DNA from: Pseudomonas sp. stari2 | GTDB taxonomy: Bacteria; Pseudomonadota; Gammaproteobacteria; Pseudomonadales; Pseudomonadaceae | Length of the DNA: 64,000 nucleotides | Direction of reading: 5' to 3' | Assembly (NCBI RefSeq): GCF_040760005.1 | Contig: NZ_CP099760.1 | Coordinates: 5,522,501-5,586,500 of the forward strand | Part shown: one piece after another, positions 10,053 through 18,300 of the stretch | Numbering within the stretch: position 1 is the stretch's first letter | How the letters are laid out: the number at the start of each line of letters is the position of its first letter | Notes under the pieces: generated by a model | Seen by the model: only the letters and a program-made list of their open reading frames with translations | What the model was told of the DNA's origin: nothing | Database searches by the model: none | Position numbers and translations under genes: made by a program

Positions 10053-11609
10053 GTGAGCCAGTCCCTGATCGCCGCCCTGCAAAATCCTGCCCTGTTTGCG
10101 CACCCTGTCGAAGGGTTTCAGGTCATAGAAACCCATATCTCGTGGGTCCTGCTCACTGGTCCTTACGCTTATAAAGTGAAGAAGCCGGTGAACTTCGGCT
10201 TTCTTGACTTCACCAGCCTCGAATCCCGCGAGCATTTTTGCGGCGAAGAACTGCGCCTCAACCAGCGTCTGACCGACGATTTGTATCTGGAAGTGATTCC
10301 AGTCACCGGCACTGCCGAAGCCCCGCAACTGGGCGGCGAAGGCCCGGCCATTGAATATGTGCTGAAAATGCGCCAGTTCCCGCAGACCGGCCTGCTGAGC
10401 ACCCTGCAAGCCAATGGCGAACTGACCACCACGCACATCGACGAAATGGCCGAGCAGATCGCTCGCTTCCATCTCAGCGCGCCAAAAGTCCCGGCCGAAC
10501 ACGATGCCGGCACCCCTGAAAGCGTGATGGCGCCGGTACGCCAGAACTTCGAACAAATCCTGCCGTTCCTCAGCGACAAGGCCGATCTGCTGCAACTGGA
10601 TGCCTTGCAAGCCTGGGCCGAAAGCAGCTTCGAACGCCTCAAACCGCTGTTCGCCCAGCGCAAGACCGAAGGTTTCACCCGCGAATGCCACGGTGACATT
10701 CACCTGGGTAACGCTACGCTGATCGATGGCAAAGTGGTGATCTTCGACTGCATCGAATTCAACGAGCCGTTTCGCTTCACCGACGTCTGGGCCGACACCG
10801 GTTTCCTGGCGATGGACCTGGAAGACCGCGGTCTGAAATCCCTGGCCCGTCGCTTCATCAGCCAATACCTGGAGCTGACCGGCGACTATCAGGGCCTGGA
10901 AGTGTTGAACTTCTACAAGGCCTACCGCGCGCTGGTCCGTGCGAAAGTTGCGCTGTTCAGCATGCCTGCCGACGCAACGCCGGTGCAGCGCGCCACCACC
11001 CTGCGCCAGTACCGCAACTACGCCAACCTGGCGGAAAGCTACAGCACTATTCCTTCGCGTTTCATGGCGATCACCCACGGTGTATCCGCTGTAGGCAAAA
11101 GCCACGTTGCCATGCGCCTGGTGGAGGCGCTGGGCGCGATTCGCCTGCGTTCAGATGTCGAGCGCAAACGTCTGTTCGGTGAGCAAACCGTCGCCAATGA
11201 TGTTCAGGCCGGGATTTACAGCGCCGACGCCAGCACTGCGACCTATGCTCGCCTGCATGAAATCGCCGAAGTGATCCTGCACGCCGGCTTCCCGGTGGTG
11301 ATCGATGCCACTTACCTCAAGCGCGAACAACGTGACAGCGCAGCCAAGGTAGCCGAGGCCACCGGCACGCCGTTCCTGATCCTCGACTGCAACGCACCAC
11401 AAGCGGTGATCGAGAGCTGGCTGGCCCTGCGTCAGGCAGACAAGAAGGATCCTTCCGACGCAACACTGGCCGTGATCGAAGCACAGCAAGCCAATCGTGA
11501 AGCGTTGACTCCGGACGAAATCCTGCGCAGCAAGCGCGTGCAGACCAATGAGTCCGGCACCCTGGACACTGTCGTGGCGCAAATCCGCCAGCGCCTGCCA
11601 GGTCTGTAA
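10053..11609 (+). CDS. Aminoglycoside phosphotransferase-like / P-loop ATPase fusion protein
   Basis: A 518-residue two-domain protein. The N-terminal half has a kinase-like fold with the Brenner-type motif ECHGDIHLGN (His213, Asp215) and the metal-site Asp in VIFDCIEF (about 232). The C-terminal half has a Walker A motif GVSAVGKS (343-350) followed by a zeta-toxin/gluconokinase-like small-molecule kinase domain. The start is GTG at 10053 with AAGGA upstream. It corresponds to the conserved gene next to mrcB in Pseudomonas. The substrate is unknown, and resistance should not be assumed from the domain name. Confidence 0.9.
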   Translation: MSQSLIAALQNPALFAHPVEGFQVIETHISWVLLTGPYAYKVKKPVNFGFLDFTSLESREHFCGEELRLNQRLTDDLYLEVIPVTGTAEAPQLGGEGPAIEYVLKMRQFPQTGLLSTLQANGELTTTHIDEMAEQIARFHLSAPKVPAEHDAGTPESVMAPVRQNFEQILPFLSDKADLLQLDALQAWAESSFERLKPLFAQRKTEGFTRECHGDIHLGNATLIDGKVVIFDCIEFNEPFRFTDVWADTGFLAMDLEDRGLKSLARRFISQYLELTGDYQGLEVLNFYKAYRALVRAKVALFSMPADATPVQRATTLRQYRNYANLAESYSTIPSRFMAITHGVSAVGKSHVAMRLVEALGAIRLRSDVERKRLFGEQTVANDVQAGIYSADASTATYARLHEIAEVILHAGFPVVIDATYLKREQRDSAAKVAEATGTPFLILDCNAPQAVIESWLALRQADKKDPSDATLAVIEAQQANREALTPDEILRSKRVQTNESGTLDTVVAQIRQRLPGL

Positions 11610-11618
11610 GAAACTATT

Positions 11619-11653
11619 TCGGCCGTGAAGCCCACGCTCGCTTCACGGCCGTC
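11619..11653 (+). terminator. Stem-loop after the APH/ATPase gene
   Basis: CGGCCGTGAAG and CTTCACGGCCG are perfect complements around a 10-base loop, starting about 10 bases after the stop codon. The U-tract is weak, so it may be a terminator or an mRNA 3'-end stabiliser. Confidence 0.6.
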
Positions 11654-11700
11654 AAATAGTGGCACTATACTGGCGTCATAAAACCAACAGGTGATCTGAC

Positions 11701-12045
11701 ATGAGCCAGCCGAAACTTCTCGACACCCCGCTTTATGCCTTGCTGCACAAAGACGACATAGCCGGTTTCAACAAAGAACGTCCGAAAGACGGCCCGATTG
11801 ACATGGTGGGCGGTGATTTTCGTGGCCTCGACTTGCGCGAATTGAACGCCGACGGCGTGGATTTCCGGGACGCCTACTTCCGTTCCGCTGATCTGCGCGG
11901 TATCGACTTTCGTAATGCATCGCTGGAAGGCGCCAGCCTGGCCCACGCACAGATTTCCGGTGCTTACTTCCCGCCGGAGCTGAGTGCAGACGAAATCCTG
12001 ATGTCGATGAACTTCGGTACCCGCCTGCGCTATCGCACCCGCTGA
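11701..12045 (+). CDS. Pentapeptide repeat-containing protein
   Basis: This 114-residue protein contains about ten A(D/N)LXX-type repeats between residues 33 and 85 (FRGLDLRELNADGVDFRDAYFRSADL and similar), which should fold as a right-handed quadrilateral beta helix. The flanks are MSQPKLLDTPLYALLHKDDI and a C-terminal helix. AGGTGA precedes the ATG by a normal distance. It has its own intergenic gaps on both sides. Some family members mimic DNA and protect gyrase, but this one is much shorter, so its function is unknown. Confidence 0.9.
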   Translation: MSQPKLLDTPLYALLHKDDIAGFNKERPKDGPIDMVGGDFRGLDLRELNADGVDFRDAYFRSADLRGIDFRNASLEGASLAHAQISGAYFPPELSADEILMSMNFGTRLRYRTR

Positions 12046-12063
12046 GCCACCAAAGGGCCAACC

Positions 12064-12094
12064 CGTCCAGCGCCCCCGCTTTGCGCTGGACTGG
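12064..12094 (+). terminator. Stem-loop after the pentapeptide-repeat gene
   Basis: GTCCAGCGC and GCGCTGGAC pair around a 9-base loop about 20 bases after the stop. There is no strong T-run. Probable 3'-end hairpin. Confidence 0.45.
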
Positions 12095-12260
12095 GTGTCA
12101 TTCGTGCCTCCCCCCTCTCCAACCTGATTCGTCAGTGAAAACCTGACCTTTCTTAGAAGCGTTTGCGTCGAATCCGACCAAACAACCACGCTTTTCCTAC
12201 TGATGGCTACACTCCTGAGAAGATCGCCCACGCACCATTCGGCCGTCGCAAGGAGGCTTG

Positions 12261-12533
12261 ATGAATGATGAACTGCAACACCTGAAGAATCTTGGCAAGA
12301 CGTCGGCGCAATGGCTGCATGCCGTGGGCATCCACAGCGCCTCGGATCTGCGTCGCCTGGGCGCCGTGGATGCCTATCGGGCCGTGCGCACGCGTGGGTT
12401 CCGAGCGTCGAAGGTGTTGTTGTATGCAATCGAAGGGGCGTTGATGGATGTGCACTGGAACGACATTCCCGCCGAACGCAAGGACGCTCTGAACAAACAG
12501 CTGGAAGCCATTTCCTCTCGCCACAAGAACTGA
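12261..12533 (+). CDS. TfoX/Sxy C-terminal domain family protein
   Basis: This 90-residue protein (MNDELQHLKNLGKTSAQWLHAVGIHSASDLRRLGAVDAYRAVR ...) matches the TfoX C-terminal domain, a helix-hairpin-helix-like fold that occurs alone or at the end of the competence regulator Sxy/TfoX. The N-terminal TfoX domain is missing. AGGAGG at 12251-12256 fits the ATG at 12261; an in-frame TTG just before it is too close to that site. It ends only 15 bases before cbpA on the same strand, so the two are probably cotranscribed. Confidence 0.85.
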   Translation: MNDELQHLKNLGKTSAQWLHAVGIHSASDLRRLGAVDAYRAVRTRGFRASKVLLYAIEGALMDVHWNDIPAERKDALNKQLEAISSRHKN

Positions 12534-12548
12534 CGGGCACCCACCTTC

Positions 12549-13340
12549 ATGTATCTGCTCGGGGAACAATCGGCGCCGGCCGAAACAATGATCAACCGTT
12601 TGCAGAGCCTTCCCGGTCATTTTCTGCAGGACCTTGCACCGTGTGGGCCCCCACTGGAACTGGAGGCCACGGATGATCTGATGGCTCGGTTGCCGGGCGA
12701 TCAACTGTTTTTACTGACAGAGGGTGTCATCAACGGCCAGTTAGGTGGCAGGGCGCTTTTCTATTGGCAGGAAGGTGATCTGATCGGTCTGCAGCAAAGC
12801 CCGGAATGGACGGATTGCCTCCTGCGTTCGGACGGACCGCTGAGCCTCCTGCCCTATCGTCGACGCGATTTGTTTCAGCATGTGTATTCAGAACCGGCAC
12901 GTTCGGAGCAGTTTCTGCACTATCTGCTCGGGCAAATGGCGCTGCTGGCCCATGCGATTGGCGAACTGAAGCCACGGGAGTTTCGCTGCACCAATGGCTT
13001 TAAACGGGTCGAGGCCGGAGAAGTGTTGATCCGCGAAGGCGATCCCGCCGATCACGTGTTCGTAATCATCGAGGGACACGCGCAGGCATTCGTCGACGGG
13101 CACAAGGTTGGGGAGGTGCCCAGGGACGAGATCTTCGGCGCGATGGCGATATTCACCGGCGAGGCCCGCAACGCTACGGTCATCACCTGCGAGCCGAGCA
13201 CGGTGATGCTGATTCCAGGCGATCAGTTTCTGAGCATGACCCGCAGCAATCCGAAAATCGCCCACAGCCTGATCGAAAGCATGGCGCGGCGCATCGACCA
13301 GCTCAACAAGCAGCTCACGGCACTTGATCGTCCAAGCTGA
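12549..13340 (+). CDS. cbpA: Cyclic nucleotide-binding protein CbpA
   Basis: This 263-residue protein has a C-terminal cyclic nucleotide-binding (Crp-type) domain at about residues 150-250 (FKRVEAGEVLIREGDPADHVFVII ... RDEIFGAMAIFTGEARNATV) and no DNA-binding helix-turn-helix after it. The N-terminal half is a degenerate second domain. By sequence and position it is the orthologue of PAO1 CbpA, reported to bind cAMP, to be under Vfr control and to sit at the cell pole. It follows the TfoX-like gene closely and precedes prrF. CbpA is probably a cAMP effector, not a transcription factor. Confidence 0.88.
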   Translation: MYLLGEQSAPAETMINRLQSLPGHFLQDLAPCGPPLELEATDDLMARLPGDQLFLLTEGVINGQLGGRALFYWQEGDLIGLQQSPEWTDCLLRSDGPLSLLPYRRRDLFQHVYSEPARSEQFLHYLLGQMALLAHAIGELKPREFRCTNGFKRVEAGEVLIREGDPADHVFVIIEGHAQAFVDGHKVGEVPRDEIFGAMAIFTGEARNATVITCEPSTVMLIPGDQFLSMTRSNPKIAHSLIESMARRIDQLNKQLTALDRPS

Positions 13341-13404
13341 AGCCAGTGTTTGCAGGGCTTTTCAGCCATTCCCCAAACAAAACCGAAGAAATGGAAAAAC
13401 ACAC

Positions 13405-13437
13405 GTTGACTTGTTAATGAGAATCGCTATGATTATC
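13405..13437 (+). promoter_or_regulatory. prrF promoter with Fur-type operator
   Basis: TTGACT (13406-13411) and TATGAT (13428-13433) are separated by 16 bases and place the start near 13440. The 19-base stretch 13419-13437, ending GATTATC, matches 13 of 19 positions of the consensus Fur box and covers the -10 element. This fits repression by Fur with iron and release in iron starvation. Binding is inferred. Confidence 0.7.
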
Positions 13438-13439
13438 AC

Positions 13440-13552
13440 AACTGATCGCGAGATCAGTCGATATTCTGAAAAGCCCTTGGTTCGGACTCTCAGATTATCT
13501 CCTCATCAGGCTAATCACGGTTATTTGACCCGGTTTTACCGGGTCTTTTTTT
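13440..13552 (+). ncRNA. prrF: PrrF iron-responsive small RNA (single copy)
   Basis: The DNA carries the hallmark PrrF sequences: a 5' hairpin CTGATC-GCGA-GATCAG, the conserved antisense core (CTCTCAGATTATCTCC followed by TCATCAGGCTAATCACGG) and a terminator ACCCGG-TTTTA-CCGGGT with T7. PrrF RNAs pair, with Hfq, to mRNAs of iron-using proteins (for example sodB and sdh) when iron is low. The place between cbpA and phuW is the P. aeruginosa prrF locus, but only one copy is present here, not a tandem pair. Confidence 0.92.
13527..13552 (+). terminator. prrF terminator
   Basis: ACCCGG and CCGGGT stem followed by T7 at the end of the PrrF RNA, about 14 bases before the convergent phuW stop. Confidence 0.9.
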
Positions 13553-13565
13553 GCCCGCAAGAAAG

Positions 13566-14414
13566 TCATTGACCGAACTGTTTACGCATCTCGGTGCAAT
13601 AATCCGGTTTCGGTGTAGATGGTGTGAACCAGACATAATCGGCCATGGCCGCCGTGACTTCGCTGCCCTGCTCCGCCAGCATCAACACTGCAGGTGCTTC
13701 GGGCGTGCCCAGATCCAGCACATGCAGCGGCACACCCACATCCTTGCGCGCATGGAACGCACCAGCGAACAACAACGCTGGCGCAGGCGCCGCCAACAAT
13801 CTTGTCGCCATACGCCGATCCCGTTGCTGCTGCACCGCCAGCATCGCCGGCATCTGCGACTGAGGCAGCAAGCCACAATGAGAATCGCTGATCTGCCCGG
13901 CCAATTCGTTTTTCACCGACTCGGCGTTACTGCGTTCCCCTTGCAGAACCGGAGGCTGGCGATAGAACGCACGAATTTCACTGTTATCGAGATTGGCCGC
14001 CAGCAGCGGATAAGGTTGCGTGAAGGCAAACCGGACAATCGGCCCGTAGAGATTCCAGTCCCAACCATCCTGCCACGCCAGCTCGACCGGAAGATCAGTG
14101 GGAGCCTTTGGAGCTCGACGCACGACATCGACCCGCACTTGTTGATCGGGCGTGAGCATTTCCAGCAGGAGACTGCCCTGAGGCCGCTCACGACCCAGGT
14201 TCTGCAACAGCCACAACTGCACGGCATGGTGATCGGCATTGTCGTGCTGCTCACCGACGATCACCCTCGCCGGCTCGCCCAGACGCGTCAGCAATTCTTG
14301 CGGGGTAATCAGTGTTCCGCTACGCAGGTCGCGAATCTCGCCAGTGACCGGTGGCGGAGCGAGATGTTGGCAACCGCCAAGCAACAACACCGCAAACAGA
14401 AAAATCCTACGCAT
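13566..14414 (-). CDS. phuW: ChaN-family lipoprotein PhuW of the heme uptake locus
   Basis: This 282-residue lipoprotein (MRRIFLFAVLLLGGC, lipobox LGGC) has the ChaN/DUF399 heme-binding fold: VIVGEQHDNADHH near residue 50 and a C-terminal region with MADYVWFTPS. ChaN proteins bind stacked hemes at the outer membrane. It is the last gene of phuTUVW on the minus strand, 21 bases after phuV, with GAGGTGA as ribosome binding site. Its task in heme import has not been settled; storage or handover of heme is plausible. Confidence 0.85.
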   Translation of the reverse strand: MRRIFLFAVLLLGGCQHLAPPPVTGEIRDLRSGTLITPQELLTRLGEPARVIVGEQHDNADHHAVQLWLLQNLGRERPQGSLLLEMLTPDQQVRVDVVRRAPKAPTDLPVELAWQDGWDWNLYGPIVRFAFTQPYPLLAANLDNSEIRAFYRQPPVLQGERSNAESVKNELAGQISDSHCGLLPQSQMPAMLAVQQQRDRRMATRLLAAPAPALLFAGAFHARKDVGVPLHVLDLGTPEAPAVLMLAEQGSEVTAAMADYVWFTPSTPKPDYCTEMRKQFGQ

Positions 14415-14435
14415 GCTTTCACCTCGATGACGAAA

Positions 14436-15203
14436 TCAGCGAGCGATGATCAGCGGATGCCCGCGCTCCGGGTGCGACTGCACCAACACCTCCAGACCGA
14501 AAACAGCCTTGAGCGAGTCAGGGCGCAACACTTGCTGAGGCGTGTCCAGTGCCACCGGACGTCCACCCTCAAGCAGCAAGATGCGATCACAATAGCGCGC
14601 CGCCAGGTTCAGATCATGCAGGATCACCATCACAGCAGCGCCGCGATCGGCAAACTCGCGCACGGCTTGCAACGTGGTGTGTTGATGCAACGGATCGAGC
14701 ATCGAAGTCGGCTCGTCCAGCAACAAGGTCTGCCCGGCCTGCCCCGGCCACAACTGAGCCAGCACGCGGGCCAGGTGTACCCGCTGGCGCTCGCCACCGG
14801 ACAGCGCCAGATAACTGCGCCCCTTCAGGTGCCCGGCATCAGCGGCCGCCAATGCGTCGGCAACGATCTCGTCATCGCGCACTCTCCCGCTCTGATAGGG
14901 CAAACGCCCCATCCCGACCACTTCTTCGACGCGAAAAGCGAAATCCAGCGTCGATACCTGGGGCAATACCGCCAGTCGTTGAGCACGCTGAGTGCCGCTC
15001 CAATGGCCAAGGTTTTCACCGTCGAGAAGAACACTGCCTTCGCTGGCACTCAGTTCACCGCACAACGCTCCGAGCAACGTGCTCTTGCCGGCACCGTTGG
15101 GGCCGAGCACGCCGAGCACTTCACCCGACTCCAGTTGCAGATTGACGTCAGCCAGCACGGTCTTGCGGCCACGACGGATGTGCAGATTGTGCGCACGCAA
15201 CAT
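14436..15203 (-). CDS. phuV: Heme ABC transporter ATP-binding protein
   Basis: A 255-residue ABC ATPase that drives heme import through the inner membrane with PhuU. Walker A GPNGAGKS (34-41), signature LSGGERQR (134-141), Walker [10 protein letters not shown] (about 159-167) and the switch His in [10 protein letters not shown] (about 196) are all intact. Its start overlaps the phuU stop by one base, indicating coupled translation. The similarity also covers HmuV/BtuD-type iron-complex ATPases; heme is assigned from the neighbouring PhuT and PhuW. Confidence 0.92.
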   Translation of the reverse strand: MLRAHNLHIRRGRKTVLADVNLQLESGEVLGVLGPNGAGKSTLLGALCGELSASEGSVLLDGENLGHWSGTQRAQRLAVLPQVSTLDFAFRVEEVVGMGRLPYQSGRVRDDEIVADALAAADAGHLKGRSYLALSGGERQRVHLARVLAQLWPGQAGQTLLLDEPTSMLDPLHQHTTLQAVREFADRGAAVMVILHDLNLAARYCDRILLLEGGRPVALDTPQQVLRPDSLKAVFGLEVLVQSHPERGHPLIIAR

Positions 15204-16240
15204 CAGGCACGCCCTCGCAGCAACAGATAAAGGAAGAACGGCGCGCCGATGAATGCCGTAACGATGCCAATCGGCAACTCCGCCGGGGCCAGCGCCAGCC
15301 GCGCCACCAGATCCGCCAGCAACAACAGACTGGCACCGGCCAGCACCGATGCCGGCAACAACACGCGATGATCCGGCCCGGCGAGCAAACGCACCAGATG
15401 CGGTACGACCAGCCCGACAAATCCGATCATCCCCGCCGCCGCCACTGCAGCCCCGACACCCAGCGCCGTGCAGAACACCAGCTCACGCTTGAGCCGCTCG
15501 ACATCGATCCCCAAATGCCCGGCTTCCGACTCCCCAAGCAACAACGCATTCAAAGCCTTCGCCCGGCGCGGCAACCACAACGCGACGCCGGCACTGATGA
15601 TCAGCAGCGGCCACAACCGTGCATAACTCGCACCGTTGAGGCTGCCGAGGTTCCAGAAAGTCAGGGTTCGCAGGGTGGCGTCGTCCGCCAGATAGGTAAA
15701 AAGTCCCACTGCAGAACTGGCGAGCGCAGTCAGGGCGATACCCGCCAGCAACATGGTCGCGACATCGGTCTGCCCGTTGCGACGGCCGAGCCGATACACC
15801 AGCGCTGTCACCCCTAGACCGCCGAGAAACGCGCACACCGACAATAAGTACGGGCCGAACCACTCCGGCAGACCGCCGAAAAACGAACCGCCGACAATCG
15901 CCACCGCAGCACCGAGCGCCGCCCCACTGGACACGCCAACCAAACCCGGGTCCGCCAGTGGATTGCGAAACAAGCCTTGCATCGCCACCCCGGACAACGC
16001 CAGCACGCCGCCTACTGCCAACCCGAGCAGCGTCCGAGGCAGGCGAATCTGCCCGAGAATCAGCTCAGCCTGCTCCAGCCCGTCCGGCGCCAGCGGCACG
16101 CCGATCATGCGCAATGCCGCGCGCAAGGTATCGAACAGCGGCAGGCTGACCGGCCCCAGAGCCAGTGACAGCCAGATCGCCAACAGGCACAGCAGGATCA
16201 GGCCGGTGAACAAGCCACGGGGTTTGACCAGTGTGGTCAT
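15203..16240 (-). CDS. phuU: Heme ABC transporter permease
   Basis: This 345-residue FecCD-family permease should have about ten membrane helices and works as a dimer with PhuV. Visible family markers are [28 protein letters not shown]..., the [10 protein letters not shown] coupling-helix region and [14 protein letters not shown] near the C-terminus. The ATG overlaps the phuT stop by 4 bases (ATGA). Confidence 0.93.
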   Translation of the reverse strand: MTTLVKPRGLFTGLILLCLLAIWLSLALGPVSLPLFDTLRAALRMIGVPLAPDGLEQAELILGQIRLPRTLLGLAVGGVLALSGVAMQGLFRNPLADPGLVGVSSGAALGAAVAIVGGSFFGGLPEWFGPYLLSVCAFLGGLGVTALVYRLGRRNGQTDVATMLLAGIALTALASSAVGLFTYLADDATLRTLTFWNLGSLNGASYARLWPLLIISAGVALWLPRRAKALNALLLGESEAGHLGIDVERLKRELVFCTALGVGAAVAAAGMIGFVGLVVPHLVRLLAGPDHRVLLPASVLAGASLLLLADLVARLALAPAELPIGIVTAFIGAPFFLYLLLRGRA

Positions 16241-17109
16241 TGGCCGCTCTGGCCTGGGTAGAAACCGTCAGTCAGAGTTTTCAGCGCTCCCGGTAAACGC
16301 GGCCCTAGCCCACCGACCAGCAATGTCGGGTCCAGCTCCAGCACGCGACCAGACTTGGCCGCACGGCTGGAATTGAGGATCGGGTTTTCCTTGAACAGAG
16401 CCGTTTTCGCCGCCTCGCCGGTCAGTGCGCGGTCAGCAAACACCAGCACTTCGGGGTCGAGTCCGGCCAGGGATTCCACGGAAAACGGTTTGTAGCCGGT
16501 GTGAGTGGCCAGGTTATGTCCGCCCGCCTGTTGCAGCATCCAGTCGGCAGCGGTGTCCTTGCCGGCAATCAATGGTTTGCCGCCGGCATGTCCGAGCAAC
16601 AACAGCACGCCGGGAGCCTTGTGTTTTGACTGCACCGCCACCACGCGCGACGTCTGTGCATCGAGTTGCTGTTGATAACTTTGCAGCAGCTGAGTCGCCT
16701 GAGTCTCGGCGCCCAGCAACCGGCCCAGATGGGTGACATTTTTCTCCAGCGTCGGCAGGTCCGGCTGAGCGGAGAACAGCTCCACCTGCACTTTGGCACT
16801 GCGAACCTGTGAAATGACCGGCGGCGGGCCCATTTCCTCGGTGCCGATCAGGATGTCCGGGCGCAGGCTGAGGATGCCTTCCGCCGACAGACTGCGCTGA
16901 TAACCGATACTCGGCAGCGACGTGAGGGACTTTGGATGCTGGCTCGTGGTGTCGACGCCCACCAGCTTCGCCTCACCGCCCAACGCACTCACCCATTCCG
17001 ACAACGCACCGCCGGCACTGACCCAGCGTTGCGGCAATTGGGCCGCTGCAGCCTGGTGGCTGACCAAAAGTCCGACACACAGCACGGCAACGCGGGTACT
17101 CAGGCGCAT
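16237..17109 (-). CDS. phuT: Periplasmic heme-binding protein
   Basis: PhuT collects heme in the periplasm and delivers it to PhuU. The 290-residue protein has a signal peptide (cleavage after HQAAAA) and the bilobal BtuF-like fold with one backbone helix. SIGYQRSLSAEGILSLRPD holds the Tyr that ligates heme in PhuT/ShuT proteins, and GTEEMGPP is also typical of this group. First gene of phuTUVW. No phuS or TonB-dependent receptor gene is adjacent, unlike P. aeruginosa. Confidence 0.92.
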   Translation of the reverse strand: MRLSTRVAVLCVGLLVSHQAAAAQLPQRWVSAGGALSEWVSALGGEAKLVGVDTTSQHPKSLTSLPSIGYQRSLSAEGILSLRPDILIGTEEMGPPPVISQVRSAKVQVELFSAQPDLPTLEKNVTHLGRLLGAETQATQLLQSYQQQLDAQTSRVVAVQSKHKAPGVLLLLGHAGGKPLIAGKDTAADWMLQQAGGHNLATHTGYKPFSVESLAGLDPEVLVFADRALTGEAAKTALFKENPILNSSRAAKSGRVLELDPTLLVGGLGPRLPGALKTLTDGFYPGQSGQ

Positions 17110-17204
17110 AGACAGCTTCCCTTAGAGGATTTTCCCGGGCATCGGGGCGGCAGGCCAAGTATCCTCGGCAGCGGCCACCGCGCGGCGGACGAAGGCGGCC
17201 ATTT

Positions 17205-17223
17205 GATAATTGTTTGCATTTAA
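17205..17223 (-). promoter_or_regulatory. Possible Fur box upstream of phuT
   Basis: On the minus strand the 19 bases ending AATTATC match 12 of 19 consensus Fur-box positions, 96 bases or more before phuT and about 50 bases before the divergent Rieske gene. An iron-controlled phuTUVW operon would be expected, but the match alone is modest. Confidence 0.35.
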
Positions 17224-17272
17224 ACGTCAAGCTCGGACATATCCGGACACGAGCTGACACTTGAGGATAGCC

Positions 17273-17590
17273 ATGAAGTTTCTGTGCATCGGCGCCGATT
17301 TGCTCGAAGCCACCAGCCGCGGGTTCGAGATCGACGGCCAAAAACTGTTCGCCGTGCGCCGGGCCGGCAAGGCGTACGTCTATCTCAATCGCTGCCCGCA
17401 CCGAGGCGTCGGGCTGGAATGGCAACCCGACCAGTTTCTCGACCCGAGCAACAGCCTGATCCAGTGCGCCACTCACGGCGCACTGTTTCTGATCGAGGAC
17501 GGTGAATGTGTGGCGGGCCCTTGCGCCGGGCAATCGCTGACAGCCATCGATTGCCGTGAAGATGCCCAAGGGCTGTGGGTCGACGTTTAA
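17273..17590 (+). CDS. Small Rieske [2Fe-2S] protein
   Basis: This 105-residue protein contains the two Rieske cluster motifs [10 protein letters not shown] (C-x-H) and CATHGALF (C-x2-H), spaced about 28 residues apart, with no further domain. Such proteins serve as ferredoxin-like electron carriers for oxygenases or as assimilation subunits. The ATG at 17273 follows GAGGA at a good distance; an ATG-less extension to 17261 is rejected. It is divergent from phuT, and its stop overlaps the convergent sfsA stop by 4 bases. Its partner is unknown. Confidence 0.9.
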   Translation: MKFLCIGADLLEATSRGFEIDGQKLFAVRRAGKAYVYLNRCPHRGVGLEWQPDQFLDPSNSLIQCATHGALFLIEDGECVAGPCAGQSLTAIDCREDAQGLWVDV

Positions 17591-18300
17591 CCGTCAAGCA
17601 ATACGTCCAGTCGACGATCGATCAACATTTCCTCATGGCCCAACCGCACGCCATAAGCCAGCACCTCGACACCGGACGCCACCGCCTCACGCAAGGCAGC
17701 GGCGTAGGCAGCGTCGATTTCCACGGCCGGACGTACCGCTTCGATACCCGTCAGATTCACGCAGTACAGCTGCACTGCTCGAATCCCGTCTCGCGCAAGA
17801 TGCGCCAGCTCACGCAAATGCTTGGCGCCCCGCTCGGTCACCGCATCGGGAAAGGCCGCCACCGCTGTACCGTCGAAACCCAGCGTGACGCTTTTCACCT
17901 CCACATACACCGGCCCTGTCGGGTATTCGAGGCGAAAGTCGATGCGGCTTTTTTCCTGTCCGTACGCCACTTCGCGCTTCAGCGCGGTAAAACCGTTCAA
18001 CTCGCTGATGACACCGGCTTGCAAGGCTTCTTCGACCAGCGCATTGGCGCGCCCGGTGTTCACGCAGAACAACCGCCCCTGCGGGGTTTCGCCGATTTCC
18101 CAGGTGCCGGGCAGCTTGCGCTTGGGGTCATTGGAGCGACTGAACCAGACCTGCCCGCCTTCGACCTGACAATTAAGCATCGAGCCGGTATTCGGGCAGT
18201 GAATCGTCAGCAGTTCGCCGCCAACGGTTTCGATATCGGCGAGAAAGCGCTTGTAACGGCGGATCAACCGGCCTTCTTCAAGAGGAGGAAAAAAACGCAT
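17587..18300 (-). CDS. sfsA: SfsA family protein (sugar fermentation stimulation protein homologue)
   Basis: This 237-residue protein matches Sfs[25 protein letters not shown], an OB-fold-like N-terminus, then a PD-(D/E)XK-like core ([23 protein letters not shown]). E. coli SfsA was named for maltose metabolism and reported to bind DNA; the nuclease-like fold suggests a nucleic-acid role. The start overlaps the aminotransferase stop by one base, so the two are translationally coupled. Confidence 0.92.
   Translation of the reverse strand: MRFFPPLEEGRLIRRYKRFLADIETVGGELLTIHCPNTGSMLNCQVEGGQVWFSRSNDPKRKLPGTWEIGETPQGRLFCVNTGRANALVEEALQAGVISELNGFTALKREVAYGQEKSRIDFRLEYPTGPVYVEVKSVTLGFDGTAVAAFPDAVTERGAKHLRELAHLARDGIRAVQLYCVNLTGIEAVRPAVEIDAAYAAALREAVASGVEVLAYGVRLGHEEMLIDRRLDVLLDG

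Noticed and set aside
10053..11609. Antibiotic resistance gene (aminoglycoside phosphotransferase)
   Set aside because: The kinase-like domain is fused to a P-loop domain and conserved next to mrcB as core genome; nothing suggests a mobile resistance gene.
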